Assembly: GCA_040757115.1 (NCBI GenBank)
Contig: JBFLYA010000066.1
Span: forward strand, 1-18,378
From: a bacterium
Lineage (GTDB): Bacteria > UBA9089 > CG2-30-40-21 > SBAY01
Length of the DNA: 18,378 bases
Reading direction: 5' to 3'
In this document: piece after piece, positions 5,653 through 13,164 of the stretch
How the letters are laid out: each line of letters opens with the position of its first letter
How positions within the stretch are numbered: the first letter of the stretch is position 1
The notes under the pieces: model-generated
Told to the model about the DNA's origin: nothing
Seen by the model: the letters and a program-made list of their open reading frames with translations, nothing else
Databases searched by the model: none
Made by a program: the position numbers and the translations under genes

Positions 5653-6825
5653 ATGAAAAAAATTGTTTTGGCATATTCTGGTGGGTTAGATACCTCCGTG
5701 ATGATTAAATGGTTAAAAGACAATTATGATGTTTTGGTGATTGCCGTAGCCATAGATTTAGGTCAGGGAGAAGATTTTGATAAATTGCACTCAAAGGCAA
5801 TATCAAGCGGGGCGGATAAGATTTATATTGAGGATGTCAAGGATGAATTTATTAATCAATATATCTTTCCTGCATTAAAGGCAAATGCGATTTATGAAGG
5901 TAAGTATTTATTAGCAACTTCACTTTCTCGACCTTTGATTGCCAGGAAATTAGTTGAGGTTGCCAAAAAGGAGAATGCAGATACTGCCGCACATGGTTGC
6001 ACGGGTAAAGGCAATGACCAGGTTCGGTTTGAGGTGACAATTTCAGCTCTGGCTCCAGAACTAAAAATTTTAGCCCCTGCCAGAATATGGGAATTTAAAA
6101 GTCGTGAGCAAGAGATTGAATATGCGATAAAACACAATATCCCGGTGCAAGTAACCAGGGAGAGCCCGTATAGCATTGATAAAAACCTGTGGGGAGTAAG
6201 TATTGAGTGTGGTCCATTAGAAGACCCCTGGGTAGAACCACCAGAAGATGCTTATCAAATAACTACCGCTCAATCACCAACAGAACCAACTTATTTAGAA
6301 ATAGCGTTTGAAAAAGGAATTCCGGTAAAACTAAATAATGAGGAGTATGCCTCAGTAAAGTTAATCCAGAGATTAAACGAAATAGGTGGGAAATATGCCA
6401 TTGGACGGGTTGATGTAGTTGAGAATAGACTTGTTGGAGTGAAGTCACGAGAGGTTTATGAGGCACCAGCCGCGACTATTTTATTTGAGGCACATAAGGC
6501 ATTAGAATCATTAGTGTTAGATAGAGAAACAATTCATTTTAAAGAAATAATCAGCTTGAAATACGCTGAATTGATATATTATGGATTATGGTATTCGCCA
6601 TTAAAATCTGCATTAGACGGATTTGTCGAAAAGACACAAACTAATGTTACGGGTAAAATCAGAGTAAAACTTTTACCTGGCAAGGCAATCGTGGTTGGTC
6701 GAGCATCCGCATATTCACAATACCGCTATGAATTAGCCACATACAGCCAGGATGATACCTTTGACCATCAAGCCGCTGAAGGATTTATCAAAATCTTTGG
6801 TTTACCGTATAAAGGAATAGGTTAA
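5653..6825 (+). CDS. argG: Argininosuccinate synthase
   Basis: 390 residues, full length for ArgG (about 400). It catalyses ATP-dependent condensation of citrulline and aspartate to argininosuccinate, the penultimate step of arginine synthesis, in the cytoplasm. The N-terminal pyrophosphatase-type ATP loop AYSGGLDTSV (7-16) is present, followed by HGCTGKGNDQVRFE, the SPYSIDKNLWG segment and a C-terminal oligomerisation region ending in the FGLPYKGIG tail. No other arginine gene is in the window, and argH does not follow. xseB begins 2 nt after the stop, so the two are cotranscribed. Confidence 0.97.
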   Translation: MKKIVLAYSGGLDTSVMIKWLKDNYDVLVIAVAIDLGQGEDFDKLHSKAISSGADKIYIEDVKDEFINQYIFPALKANAIYEGKYLLATSLSRPLIARKLVEVAKKENADTAAHGCTGKGNDQVRFEVTISALAPELKILAPARIWEFKSREQEIEYAIKHNIPVQVTRESPYSIDKNLWGVSIECGPLEDPWVEPPEDAYQITTAQSPTEPTYLEIAFEKGIPVKLNNEEYASVKLIQRLNEIGGKYAIGRVDVVENRLVGVKSREVYEAPAATILFEAHKALESLVLDRETIHFKEIISLKYAELIYYGLWYSPLKSALDGFVEKTQTNVTGKIRVKLLPGKAIVVGRASAYSQYRYELATYSQDDTFDHQAAEGFIKIFGLPYKGIG

Positions 6826-6827
6826 AC

Positions 6828-7100
6828 ATGGAAGAAAAAATAAAATTTGAAGAGGCATTAGTAGAACTGGAAGGGATTGTCCGAAAATTAGAGCAAGGTG
6901 GCTTACCATTAGAGGAATCATTAGCCGCTTTTGAAAAAGGAATGAAACTGTCAAAGACCTGTTTTAAAAAGTTGAATGAGGCACAACGCAAAATCGAAAT
7001 TTTATCTAAAGATAAAGAAATAGGTAAAATTACTTCTAAACCATTTTTATTAGAAGAAATTGAGTCTGATGATAAGAAGGGAGATGAATTTATGAATTAA
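6828..7100 (+). CDS. xseB: Exodeoxyribonuclease VII small subunit
   Basis: 90 residues, slightly longer than the usual 60-85. The XseB family pattern is clear: FEEALVELEGIVRKLEQGGLPLEESL, then FEKGMKLSKTCFKKLNEAQRKIEIL, forming the helical hairpin that binds the XseA catalytic subunit. The last ~20 residues are an acidic extension. XseA, which normally lies just upstream, is absent; argG occupies that place. Exonuclease VII degrades single-stranded DNA from both ends and acts in repair. The gene ends just before mobile-element debris. Confidence 0.92.
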   Translation: MEEKIKFEEALVELEGIVRKLEQGGLPLEESLAAFEKGMKLSKTCFKKLNEAQRKIEILSKDKEIGKITSKPFLLEEIESDDKKGDEFMN

Positions 7101-7489
7101 ATCCTAAATCACAGGGTCAAGCAAGCATTGACACTTTGAATCCGCCCCATGGGCTGACATTACCCTAAAAATTTACAACCTGTGAAATAGGTCTATCCTT
7201 TTTATTTATGCAGCCTTTTTTAGCTCAAAGAGTATCTGCCTCTTCTTAATCCAATTATCCTGTTCATTGTTTTGGTGCAAGGTAATAACTGAAGCCAAAG
7301 CACTTGACCCTTTTTTACTCCATCTCATACCATTATGTTTTTGCCGATCCGCTACAGCAAGATCATTTGCTTTCTCTCCTCTATTGCTGGATATTCCCAA
7401 CCCAAGTTTTTTCCTGAGCCCATAACAGGGAATATAGCTTCGATTCCTCTCAAAATAACTATACTGGACACTGCCATTAACTGAGATAT

Positions 7490-7638
7490 TTAGGGACGGA
7501 TTATTTTCGTCGTTTTTCCCTGTGATTTCTTTTGGAAATTAGAAATTGGAAATTAGGTCTTCACTTCTTTCCCCAATTTCTAATTTCATATTCATTTTTT
7601 AACCGCAATCTTTCACACTAAAATGAACCGTCTCTAAA
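7490..7638. mobile_element. 149-bp miniature element inside the transposase remnant
   Basis: Inverted ends are TTAGGGACGGATTATTTT at the left and the complement of TTTAGAGACGGTTCATTTT at the right. It is flanked by AT on both sides (7488-7489, 7639-7640), consistent with a 2-bp target duplication. It encodes nothing and carries a palindromic heptamer array at its centre (7534-7586). Confidence 0.7.
7534..7586. repeat. Palindrome of (GAAATTA)n heptamers in the miniature element
   Basis: Units GGAAATT / AGAAATT / GGAAATT at 7534-7554, a linker (GTCTTCACTTCTTTCC), then inverted AATTTCT / AATTTC units. It has the same sense-linker-antisense plan as the arrays at 1408, 1781 and 10564, but with a different unit. 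Confidence 0.75.
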
Positions 7639-8030
7639 ATCGCAATTTGTAACGGTGTTGAGTATAATTAAGCAATCAATGGCTACCTGTGATTTAATAT
7701 CCTTTTCTTCAACCACTCTCAAAACGTTAACCGCATGGTCAATCTTTCCTACCCATAAATAACCCCTTACCTTCCTAAGTATCTCATTCCGAATTCCCTT
7801 GTTTTTTAAACCAAGACTTAACTGCATTTCACACTTCTTAACTAAATAATACCAATCAAGAATAATTCTATATGGTATCCAACCAAACATTGATTTTATT
7901 GCTGAATGTAAATCCTTTGCTCCATCCACAAAAAATAATAAACTCCCTTTCCTTAGCAAATCATTATGCAAGAGAAAGTCGATTAATCTCCTTATCGTCT
8001 CAACTATCCCTAATCCGTTAAGTATATACC

Positions 8031-8061
8031 TGTTGACTAACGATACGTTAAGGTGTATAAT
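8031..8061 (+). promoter_or_regulatory. IS481 left end with promoter
   Basis: TGTTGACTAACGATACG at 8031 looks like an IS481-type left terminus. It contains a consensus-like promoter: TTGACT (8033-8038), 17 nt, TATAAT (8056-8061). The transposase ATG follows 8 nt later at 8070, so the message would be nearly leaderless. The abutting remnant frame stops being homologous here, which supports 8031 as the boundary. Confidence 0.55.
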
Positions 8062-8069
8062 CTTAGCGT

Positions 8070-8339
8070 ATGGAAATAAAGTTACACAAAAAAGCTACTA
8101 CAACTTTAGCAATAAGACAAATTATTAAAGAAAGCCTTCTTTCTGCTTATGCTTTGGCTAAAAAGTATGGCATTAGTCAAACTACGGCTCAAAGATGGAA
8201 AAAGGCTGAAAGCCTTGAAGATAAATCCTCTCGTCCACATAGACTTCGTACCGATTTAACAAAGGAACAAGAAGATTTAATTTGTTTTGAAAGAAAGCAA
8301 TTTAAGAAGACAATTGAAGACATCTTTTTTACTTTAGAA
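8070..8339 (+). pseudogene. IS481-family transposase, 5' part (split gene)
   Basis: Ninety codons encoding the N-terminal helix-turn-helix of an IS481-type transposase: AYALAKKYGISQTTAQRWKKAESLEDKSSRPHR, followed by the start of the second helical region. The homologous frame ends at codon 90 (TTA GAA), where a foreign element begins with CCCGGATTCCGG. Beyond that point the frame (to 8378) is insertion sequence. The second half starts at 10728. Joining codon 90 to GAT at 10728 gives an uninterrupted 257-codon frame (T-L-E-D-K-I-P-N-L-Y-P), so the insertion is recent in evolutionary terms. Confidence 0.8.
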
Positions 8340-8419
8340 CCCGGATTCCGGACAAATTTCTCCAAAAATATAACGTAACATATTGAGGGACATGAAGAAA
8401 TGTTGCCTTTTGCTTATAC

Positions 8420-8437
8420 ATAGTGTAGCCCATAAAT
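8420..8437. repeat. 18-bp direct repeat, left copy (flanks IS1634 transposase)
   Basis: ATAGTGTAGCCCATAAAT here is identical to 10447-10464. The two copies bracket the transposase gene in the same orientation. IS1634 of Mycoplasma is known for long, variable target duplications, which this could be. GTGTAGCCCATAA is also the inverse of the sequence ending at 10491, so it may instead be a terminal repeat. Confidence 0.7.
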
Positions 8438-8461
8438 TTTTTGTAAAAAAAATTTAACAGC

Positions 8462-8590
8462 AATTCTCGGTGAATTTTTAGAGACTGAATTCACCTATGT
8501 TTAGGAGAGATAGAGAAAAGTATTTTTCGTAAAGATTTTGAGAGGAAAATAAGGAATAATGAGTCTCTATCTAATTTTTCACCGAGAATT
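8462..8590. repeat. 129-bp inverted-repeat segment in the IS1634 leader
   Basis: AATTCTCGGTGAA begins at 8462 and is answered by TTCACCGAGAATT ending at 8590; the next ~12 nt (TTTAGAGAC / GTCTCTATCTAA) also pair imperfectly. The enclosed sequence has no ORF. It may be a further miniature element or a leader structure of the IS. It lies immediately upstream of the -35 box. Confidence 0.65.
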
Positions 8591-8611
8591 TCTGAAATTT
8601 AAAAAAATTAC

Positions 8612-8640
8612 TTGACAAAAGAGAATTAATGATATATAAT
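8612..8640 (+). promoter_or_regulatory. Perfect-consensus sigma70 promoter of the IS1634 transposase
   Basis: TTGACA (8612-8617), 17-nt spacer, TATAAT (8635-8640). The short leader contains GTAGTCC and GGGAGGGCTAC, which can form a small stem over the Shine-Dalgarno just before the ATG at 8670. Confidence 0.8.
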
Positions 8641-8669
8641 GTAGTCCATAACAAACGGGAGGGCTACAT

Positions 8670-10437
8670 ATGTATCTTGATTATAAAACTACAAGATATA
8701 AAGACAAAATATATAAATCCTACTTGATCGTTGAATCCTATCGAGAGAAAGGCGAAGTAAAAAAGAGACCTTTATGGAAAATCGGTAAATTAACTGATAA
8801 TCAAGTTGCCCAAATAAAATTAATTTGTAAGTCACAAACTGATAAAGAGTTTGCCGTAACTGAGCTTAAAAATGTCATCCCTCTACAGAGCAAACCATAT
8901 TTGGAGCTTGCTGTTGTAAATGAACTATGGAATCAAGGGGAACTATCAAGGGTATTTAGAACTAATATTACTAAAGGAGATTTACCAACACCTCTTGTAG
9001 CAAGAGTTCTTACGATCAATAGATGTGTTGATCCTTGTTCTAACTATTCTATTCCCCCAATGGATAAGAAAAACCGCCGTATCTGAAATTCTGGGAATCT
9101 GTCTTGATAAACTTAATGATGACAAGATCTATTATGAACTCGACAAGATAGAAGAAAATAAGAACCATCTTGAAGATCATCTCTTCAGGATGACATATAG
9201 GAAAGACCCGTCAAGTTATACTATAGTCAATTATGATCTCTCTTCTTCCTATTTTGTTGGATTCAAATGCAAACTTTCCGCATTTGGTAGAAGCAAAGAT
9301 GATAAACATGGTAATAAACAAGTTATAGTGGGTTTGCTGGTAAATGATAAAGGATACCCTTTCTCTTGGGATGTTTACCCTGGTAATACGGCTGAAGTGC
9401 ATACCTTAACAGATAAGGTAGACATCTGCCGTAAGCGTTTCAAGATGAAAGATATTACCCTGGTATTTGATCGTGGCATAGTATCCGATGACAACCTGGA
9501 ATACATCACAGATAAAAAGCTAAAATACATATCTTGTCTTGATAAAGATCAGATACAAAATGTTCCTGGAATTGATTTATCTATTTTCAAGGTATTAACT
9601 ACCAAGGATTTATCTGAGAAACAACTCTCTATATTAGGGCTTGACAAATATGACCAGGATTTGTGGTTCAAAGACCTTGGAGAAAAGGAAAATCGTCGAT
9701 ATATACGTGGACTTAACCCAACACTGTTTAAAGAGGAAAGAGAATCTCGGATTGAGAAGCTCAGATGTTTTGAAGAATTTGTCGAGAAAAAGAATGTAGA
9801 GCTTAAATCGGCTAAACGCTCAAGAGGTTATGAAGCCACTAAAAACTGTATCATAAACGAGCTCAAAAGATTAAAGACAAAGAAATATTTTAATGATGAA
9901 CCAGTTCTTGAGGAGATAGAGATTCAACCTATAGATAAAGATGGTAAAAAAGGTAGTCTCATAAAATCATATCAGGTATCAATAGAGAGAAATGAGGTTA
10001 ATATTGATAAGGATGAATTAGTAGAGGGCCTTTGTGTATTTGTTTCTAATCATATTCAAAAGAAAGAGGAAGATGTCATTTTCAGCAGTGAAAGAATAAT
10101 AAAGGCTTATCGGGATAAAACAAAGATTGAGGATGCTTTCAAACATATTAAATCATTCTTAAAGATACGTCCCTTCTTCGTCAATACCGATAAGCACGTC
10201 AGAGCTGTTTATACCGTATCCGTGGTCTCATATTTCATTAATAAGGACTTAGCAGAAAGACGTAAACAGATAGAAGGTATTGACTACCTTAATTCTAAAA
10301 ACCTTTATGAACCCTTTAGAGGTTATGATTGGATTAAGCTCAAAGATACATTGTCTGGTAAAACGAAAGGAGAGGAGGTTTGGTTGAGTGAAGAACAAAA
10401 AAGATTATTGAACAATCTAAATATAAACATTCAATAA
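8670..10437 (+). pseudogene. IS1634-family DDE transposase, two frames joined by a +1 shift
   Basis: The first frame (8670 to about 9056) encodes the N-terminal domain (YLIVESYREKGEVKKRPLW, ending TINRCVDPCSNYSIP). The second (from about 9058 to 10437) continues QWIRKTAVSEILGICLDKL and holds the catalytic core: NYDLSSSYF (first Asp), LVFDRGIVSDDN (second Asp) and YRDKTKIEDAFKHIKSF (Glu). Together they make about 588 residues, normal for the family. The junction is at CCCCC (9054-9058): reading ATT CCC then skipping one C gives CAA TGG, matching the family PQW/ARW region. Either a one-base expansion has inactivated the gene or a +1 shift on ATT-CCC-CCA makes the full protein. All catalytic residues are intact, so decay is recent or absent. 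Confidence 0.85.
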
Positions 10438-10446
10438 GAAAATTAT

Positions 10447-10491
10447 ATAGTGTAGCCCATAAATCTAAAGTTATAATCTTATGGGATACAC
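10447..10491. repeat. 18-bp direct repeat, right copy, and terminal hairpin
   Basis: ATAGTGTAGCCCATAAAT (10447-10464) repeats 8420-8437. TGTAGCCCATAA (10451-10462) also pairs with TTATGGGATACA (10479-10490), with one mismatch over 12 bp around a 16-nt loop. This 40-bp hairpin is just 13 nt after the transposase stop and could act as a transcript end or be the right IS terminus. Confidence 0.65.
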
Positions 10492-10494
10492 CTA

Positions 10495-10692
10495 GTGTAG
10501 CGTTCTCTAAATACATATAATAGTTATTAACGAAAATTTCTCATAGAACAGATATAGCAACAGGGTTGATGGTTGATAGTTTATAGTTGATAGTTTCATA
10601 GACTATCAACCATCAACTATCAACAATACTAATGTGAACTTTTGGTTAATACTTACTATAATATTGTTATATCTACTTAGAGAACGCTCTAC
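10495..10692. mobile_element. 198-bp miniature transposon (IS630-like, CTAG target)
   Basis: The left end GTGTAGCGTTCTCTAA and the right end (reverse complement GTAGAGCGTTCTCTAA) are inverted repeats that stay similar for about 26 bp (22 matches). TA flanks both sides (10493-10494, 10693-10694) within CTAG. No ORF. A palindromic heptamer array fills the centre (10564-10625). It sits immediately after the IS1634 right end. Confidence 0.75.
10564..10625. repeat. Palindrome of (GGTTGAT/AGTTTAT)n heptamers
   Basis: Five sense heptamers (GGTTGAT, GGTTGAT, AGTTTAT, AGTTGAT, AGTTTCA) are followed, after a 3-nt linker, by inverted ACTATCA / ACCATCA / ACTATCA units. The unit is related to the array at 1408-1516. 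Confidence 0.85.
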
Positions 10693-10727
10693 TAGTTATA
10701 AATATTTTTCCGGAAGTGGGGTTAGAA

Positions 10728-11191
10728 GATAAAATACCCAATCTTTATCCAATGAAGATTTACCGTTGTTTAAAAAGGCATAATTTGAATATCGTGCCTG
10801 AAGAGTTTATTAATGCTGAAAGAAAGATTAAGAAGTTTCGCAAATATACTATGGGATACCTTCATATGGATTTACTTTATGCTCCAAAGATTAACAAGGA
10901 AAGAAACTATATTTACACTGCTATTGATAGGGTGGCTAAAATTGCTTTTGTAATGATAGGTAAAAGAAAGAATAAAGAAACAGGGGCTATATTTCTAAAA
11001 CAAGCCTGTCCTTTCTATCCTTACAAGATTAACTATATCCTAACTGACAATGGAGCTGAATTTAGTTATAAAGCATTGCCAAAAGGAAAGAAGACCAAGA
11101 AAACTCACTCTTTTGACAAGATTTGTCAAGAAAACAAAATACAACATCGAACTATCAAATTCAAACATCCGTGGACTAATGGAATGATAGA
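10728..11191 (+). pseudogene. IS481-family transposase, 3' part, truncated
   Basis: Continues the frame broken at 8339. It encodes the end of the second helical domain (IPNLYPMKIYRCLKRHNL) and the rve/DDE integrase core: MGYLHMDLLYAP (first Asp), DNGAEF (second Asp) and HPWTNGMIE (catalytic Glu). After the Glu the homology stops at about 11191 and the frame runs 13 more codons through unrelated DNA to a stop at 11231. The C-terminal tail after NGMIE(R) is missing, replaced by the broken end of the opposite-strand IS701-like gene. The apparent GTG start at 10716 lies in the right end of the inserted element and is not the native start. Confidence 0.8.
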
Positions 11192-11194
11192 GAT

Positions 11195-11663
11195 TAGCTA
11201 TTTTCAGACACCACCAGAAAAGGGAGCTTGACGATGATGCCAAGTGTAACCCAGTTCTGTCCTCATATAAGCACAGGAAGTATTTTTGTAGAAAGGACAG
11301 GATCTCTAAATATACCTGCACCTGATATCTTTTCCCACTCTTGGCGAATAGGGTATCATTACCCACAGTATGATCAATGCTTCCTTCTCGGATAAGGGTG
11401 GAAACGATCATTTTCAATACTCCATAAACTAAATGGTTAATGTCCCATTTAGCCCTTTTGAAGAAATTGTAAAAACAACTATGATGTTTTCTTTTGGGTG
11501 CACCTCCTGTCTGAATTATTCGGGTGATAGTCTTTCGACCTGGGGTTAGCAACCAACCAATAATTAGAGTCACAAAGTTCTCGAAACTTTGTTTATTTTT
11601 GAAAGAATTTGTAAAAGTATTCAAAATTTGATAGAAAGTTGTCGATAAATATAATAGGCTCAT
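11195..11663 (-). pseudogene. IS701-like DDE transposase, N-terminal fragment with frameshift
   Basis: From the ATG at 11663 the first ~112 residues read like the N-terminus of IS701-type transposases: SFENFVTLIIGWLLTPGR, KHHSCFYNFFKRAKW and the first catalytic region VGNDTLFAKSGKR. Homology then shifts frame near 11320. The shifted frame reads SGAGIFRDPVLSTK, has an in-frame TGA, then GQNWVTLGIIVKLPFL, the expected continuation. Homology ends at about 11195, against the IS481 fragment. The open frame beyond it to 11040 is only the antisense of IS481. So there is a frameshift, a stop and loss of the C-terminal two thirds: a dead fragment. Confidence 0.78.
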
Positions 11664-11722
11664 CTCTTCTCCTCCTTTTAAAGATTTGATTCCTATTATC
11701 TTTAATCGACAGGAGAAGAGAT
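11641..11722 (-). promoter_or_regulatory. Two overlapping inverted repeats over the IS701-like start
   Basis: In the minus-strand transcript, ATCTCTTCTCCT (11722-11711) is perfectly complementary to the Shine-Dalgarno and start region AGGAGAAGAGAT (11673-11662). The next segment (11710-11692) is complementary to codons 2-8 (11658-11641), about 16 of 19 positions. The two helices interleave, so they would compete or form a pseudoknot around the ribosome binding site. Leader structures that silence read-through translation are known for IS10 and IS50. Confidence 0.65.
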
Positions 11723-11871
11723 TCTTTTTAATTTCTGCTAAAAAATGACGAAACTCTAGGGGGGTAAAAAGTAAGTGTAGAAATTGATAAATGAAGTTAT
11801 ATTTCCCCTTTTAATTTTGATTGTAAAGCTGATCAGAGAAAGTAGAATAAGTAAATTTTAGGAATTTATAA

Positions 11872-13104
11872 ATGTTCTCAATTTTAAAATTAGCGGGAAA
11901 AAATATTTTTCGAAATAAACGAAGGACAACTATTACACTATTAGCTATATTTGTAGGTATAGGTAGCGTCGTAATTAGTAAAGGAATAGTCGCAGGTTTT
12001 CAGAAAGGAATAATTGACTTAGTCACAAGAGTAAAAACAGGACATATTCAGATTCATACTAAAGGATATTTAGATGCTTTACAATTAATGCCATTAAGGT
12101 TGTACATCAAAGAATTAAAGAAGACAGAGAAGATAATAAGAAAACAGAAAGAGGTAGTTCATTATGCTAGAAGAATTAACTTTACAGGAATGCTTTCTAC
12201 TGGAGAAGAATCTACTATGTTTATGGGAATAGGAATAGAACCAAAGAGCGAATTTAAAATATGTAGAGATTTACTATCAGGAATTATAAAAGGGAAGGAG
12301 TTAAAGGGATTTTCTCCTTACTCTGCTTTAATCACTAACCAGTTAGCGAAAGGCTTACAAGTAGATGTGGGTGATACTATTATGCTTATATCACATACAA
12401 TAAATGATACAATGAATGCTGTTGATGTACAAGTTGAAGGAATAGTACAAATTGGCACCCCAGTCTTTTTTAGTGGGAATATGTTGATCACTACATTGGC
12501 AGCTGCTCAGAAACTTCTTGATATGAAAGGTAAAGTAACAGAAATAATAATTGGTATTGATAAGATTGAGAATTTAGAAAATGTTGCAGAGACTCTCCGT
12601 GGTAAGTTTAATACGAAGAGAATGAATTTAGAAGTGCATACTTGGAAAGACATAGTTCCCTACTATAAGGATACTATACAGGCTCAAAATGTGATACTTT
12701 GGATTATAGTTCTGATTTTACTAATTATAATAGGGACAAGTATAATGAATACAATGATGATAGCAGTATTTGAGAGGACACGAGAAATAGGTGTAATGAT
12801 GGCAATAGGAACTGAAAGAATGCAAATTTTTTTACTTTTCCTTTTTGAATCATTATTCACTGGAGTAATTGGGAGTTTCATTGGATGTGTAAGTGGAGCA
12901 TTGTTTGTTTGTTATTTAAATATAATAGGGATTACTATCAATCTTTCTGGGGAATTAAGATCTGTAACTTTTTATCCGTATGTAACAGAGAATAATATTA
13001 CATTTTCCTTCTTATTTGGTATTTTTGTATCAATTATATCAGGAATCTATCCAGCCTATTTAGCCTTACAATTAAAACCTGTTGATGCTTTGAGATATGT
13101 ATAG
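11872..13104 (+). CDS. ABC transporter permease, FtsX/LolE-MacB type
   Basis: 410 residues with the LolC/E and MacB permease plan: a short N-terminal amphipathic start (LAGKNIFRNKRRTTITLL), first membrane helix at ~21-43, a large extracytoplasmic domain (~45-270), then three C-terminal membrane helices at ~274-297, ~320-352 and ~376-397. The conserved coupling segment MMIAVFERTREIGVMMAIG and the C-terminal motif YPAYLALQLKPVDALRY are present. Such permeases extract or export lipids, lipoproteins or peptides, and need an ATPase subunit. None is encoded nearby, and mobile debris lies directly upstream, where it may have been lost. The Shine-Dalgarno AGGAA lies 10 nt before the ATG. The dikinase gene follows 60 nt later. 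Confidence 0.87.
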   Translation: MFSILKLAGKNIFRNKRRTTITLLAIFVGIGSVVISKGIVAGFQKGIIDLVTRVKTGHIQIHTKGYLDALQLMPLRLYIKELKKTEKIIRKQKEVVHYARRINFTGMLSTGEESTMFMGIGIEPKSEFKICRDLLSGIIKGKELKGFSPYSALITNQLAKGLQVDVGDTIMLISHTINDTMNAVDVQVEGIVQIGTPVFFSGNMLITTLAAAQKLLDMKGKVTEIIIGIDKIENLENVAETLRGKFNTKRMNLEVHTWKDIVPYYKDTIQAQNVILWIIVLILLIIIGTSIMNTMMIAVFERTREIGVMMAIGTERMQIFLLFLFESLFTGVIGSFIGCVSGALFVCYLNIIGITINLSGELRSVTFYPYVTENNITFSFLFGIFVSIISGIYPAYLALQLKPVDALRYV

Positions 13105-13164
13105 TATAATATTTGAGTTCTTAGTTAGCGTTATCTATATCTTCATTAAAAAAGAGAGTTAAAA

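Larger units (their letters stand above)
7206..8030 (-). pseudogene. Transposase remnant (ISLre2/ISKra4-like), C-terminal part, interrupted
   Basis: Two minus-strand reading segments belong to one transposase. The upstream segment (8030 to about 7641) is open to the IS481 junction and reads GLGIVETIRRLIDF...FVDGAKDLHSAI...YRIILDWYYLVKKC. The downstream segment (about 7489 to 7206) reads YFERNRSYIPCYGLRKKLGL...EKANDLAVADRQKHNGMRWSKKGSSALAS and ends in a stop. A 149-bp miniature element (7490-7638) separates them. Removing it with one 2-bp AT duplication rejoins the frame exactly as ...TNC-D-ISVNGSVQYSYFE. The N-terminal half is missing, cut by the IS481 end at 8031. The FVDGAK and GMRWSKxGSxAL motifs point to a DDE transposase of the ISLre2/ISKra4 kind; the exact family is uncertain. 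Confidence 0.7.
8423..10491 (+). mobile_element. IS1634-family insertion sequence
   Basis: About 2.07 kb bounded by GTGTAGCCCATAA at the left and its near-perfect inverse TTATGGGATACAC at the right (12 of 13 match). It contains a promoter, a 5' inverted-repeat region (8462-8590) and an IS1634-type DDE transposase frame with one frameshift. If the 18-bp direct repeats are target duplications the element is shorter, 8438-10446. The boundaries are uncertain; its identity rests on the transposase. Confidence 0.65.
8340..10721. mobile_element. 2382-bp composite insertion in the IS481 gene, 6-bp TSD TTAGAA
   Basis: The left end CCCGGATTCCGGACAAAT and the right end (reverse complement CCCCACTTCCGGAAAAAT) are imperfect inverted repeats. 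TTAGAA is duplicated at 8334-8339 and 10722-10727. Only about 80 bp at the left and about 28 bp at the right belong to this element itself; the interior is an IS1634-family element and an IS630-like miniature element. The original insert was therefore probably a ~110-bp non-autonomous element later used as a landing site. Confidence 0.75.

Noticed and set aside
5852-6466. Minus-strand reading frames inside argG
   Set aside because: Antisense shadows of a strongly conserved gene.
8340-8378. Last 13 codons of the 102-codon frame starting at 8070
   Set aside because: They are the end of the inserted element (CCCGGATTCCGG...), not IS481 sequence.
10716-10727. GTG start for a separate gene at 10716
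   Set aside because: The GTG lies in the terminal repeat of the insertion; the frame is the continuation of the IS481 transposase.
11040-11194. C-terminal part of the 207-codon minus-strand frame
   Set aside because: It is antisense to the IS481 integrase core, whose DDE motifs are clear on the plus strand; the minus frame here is chance.
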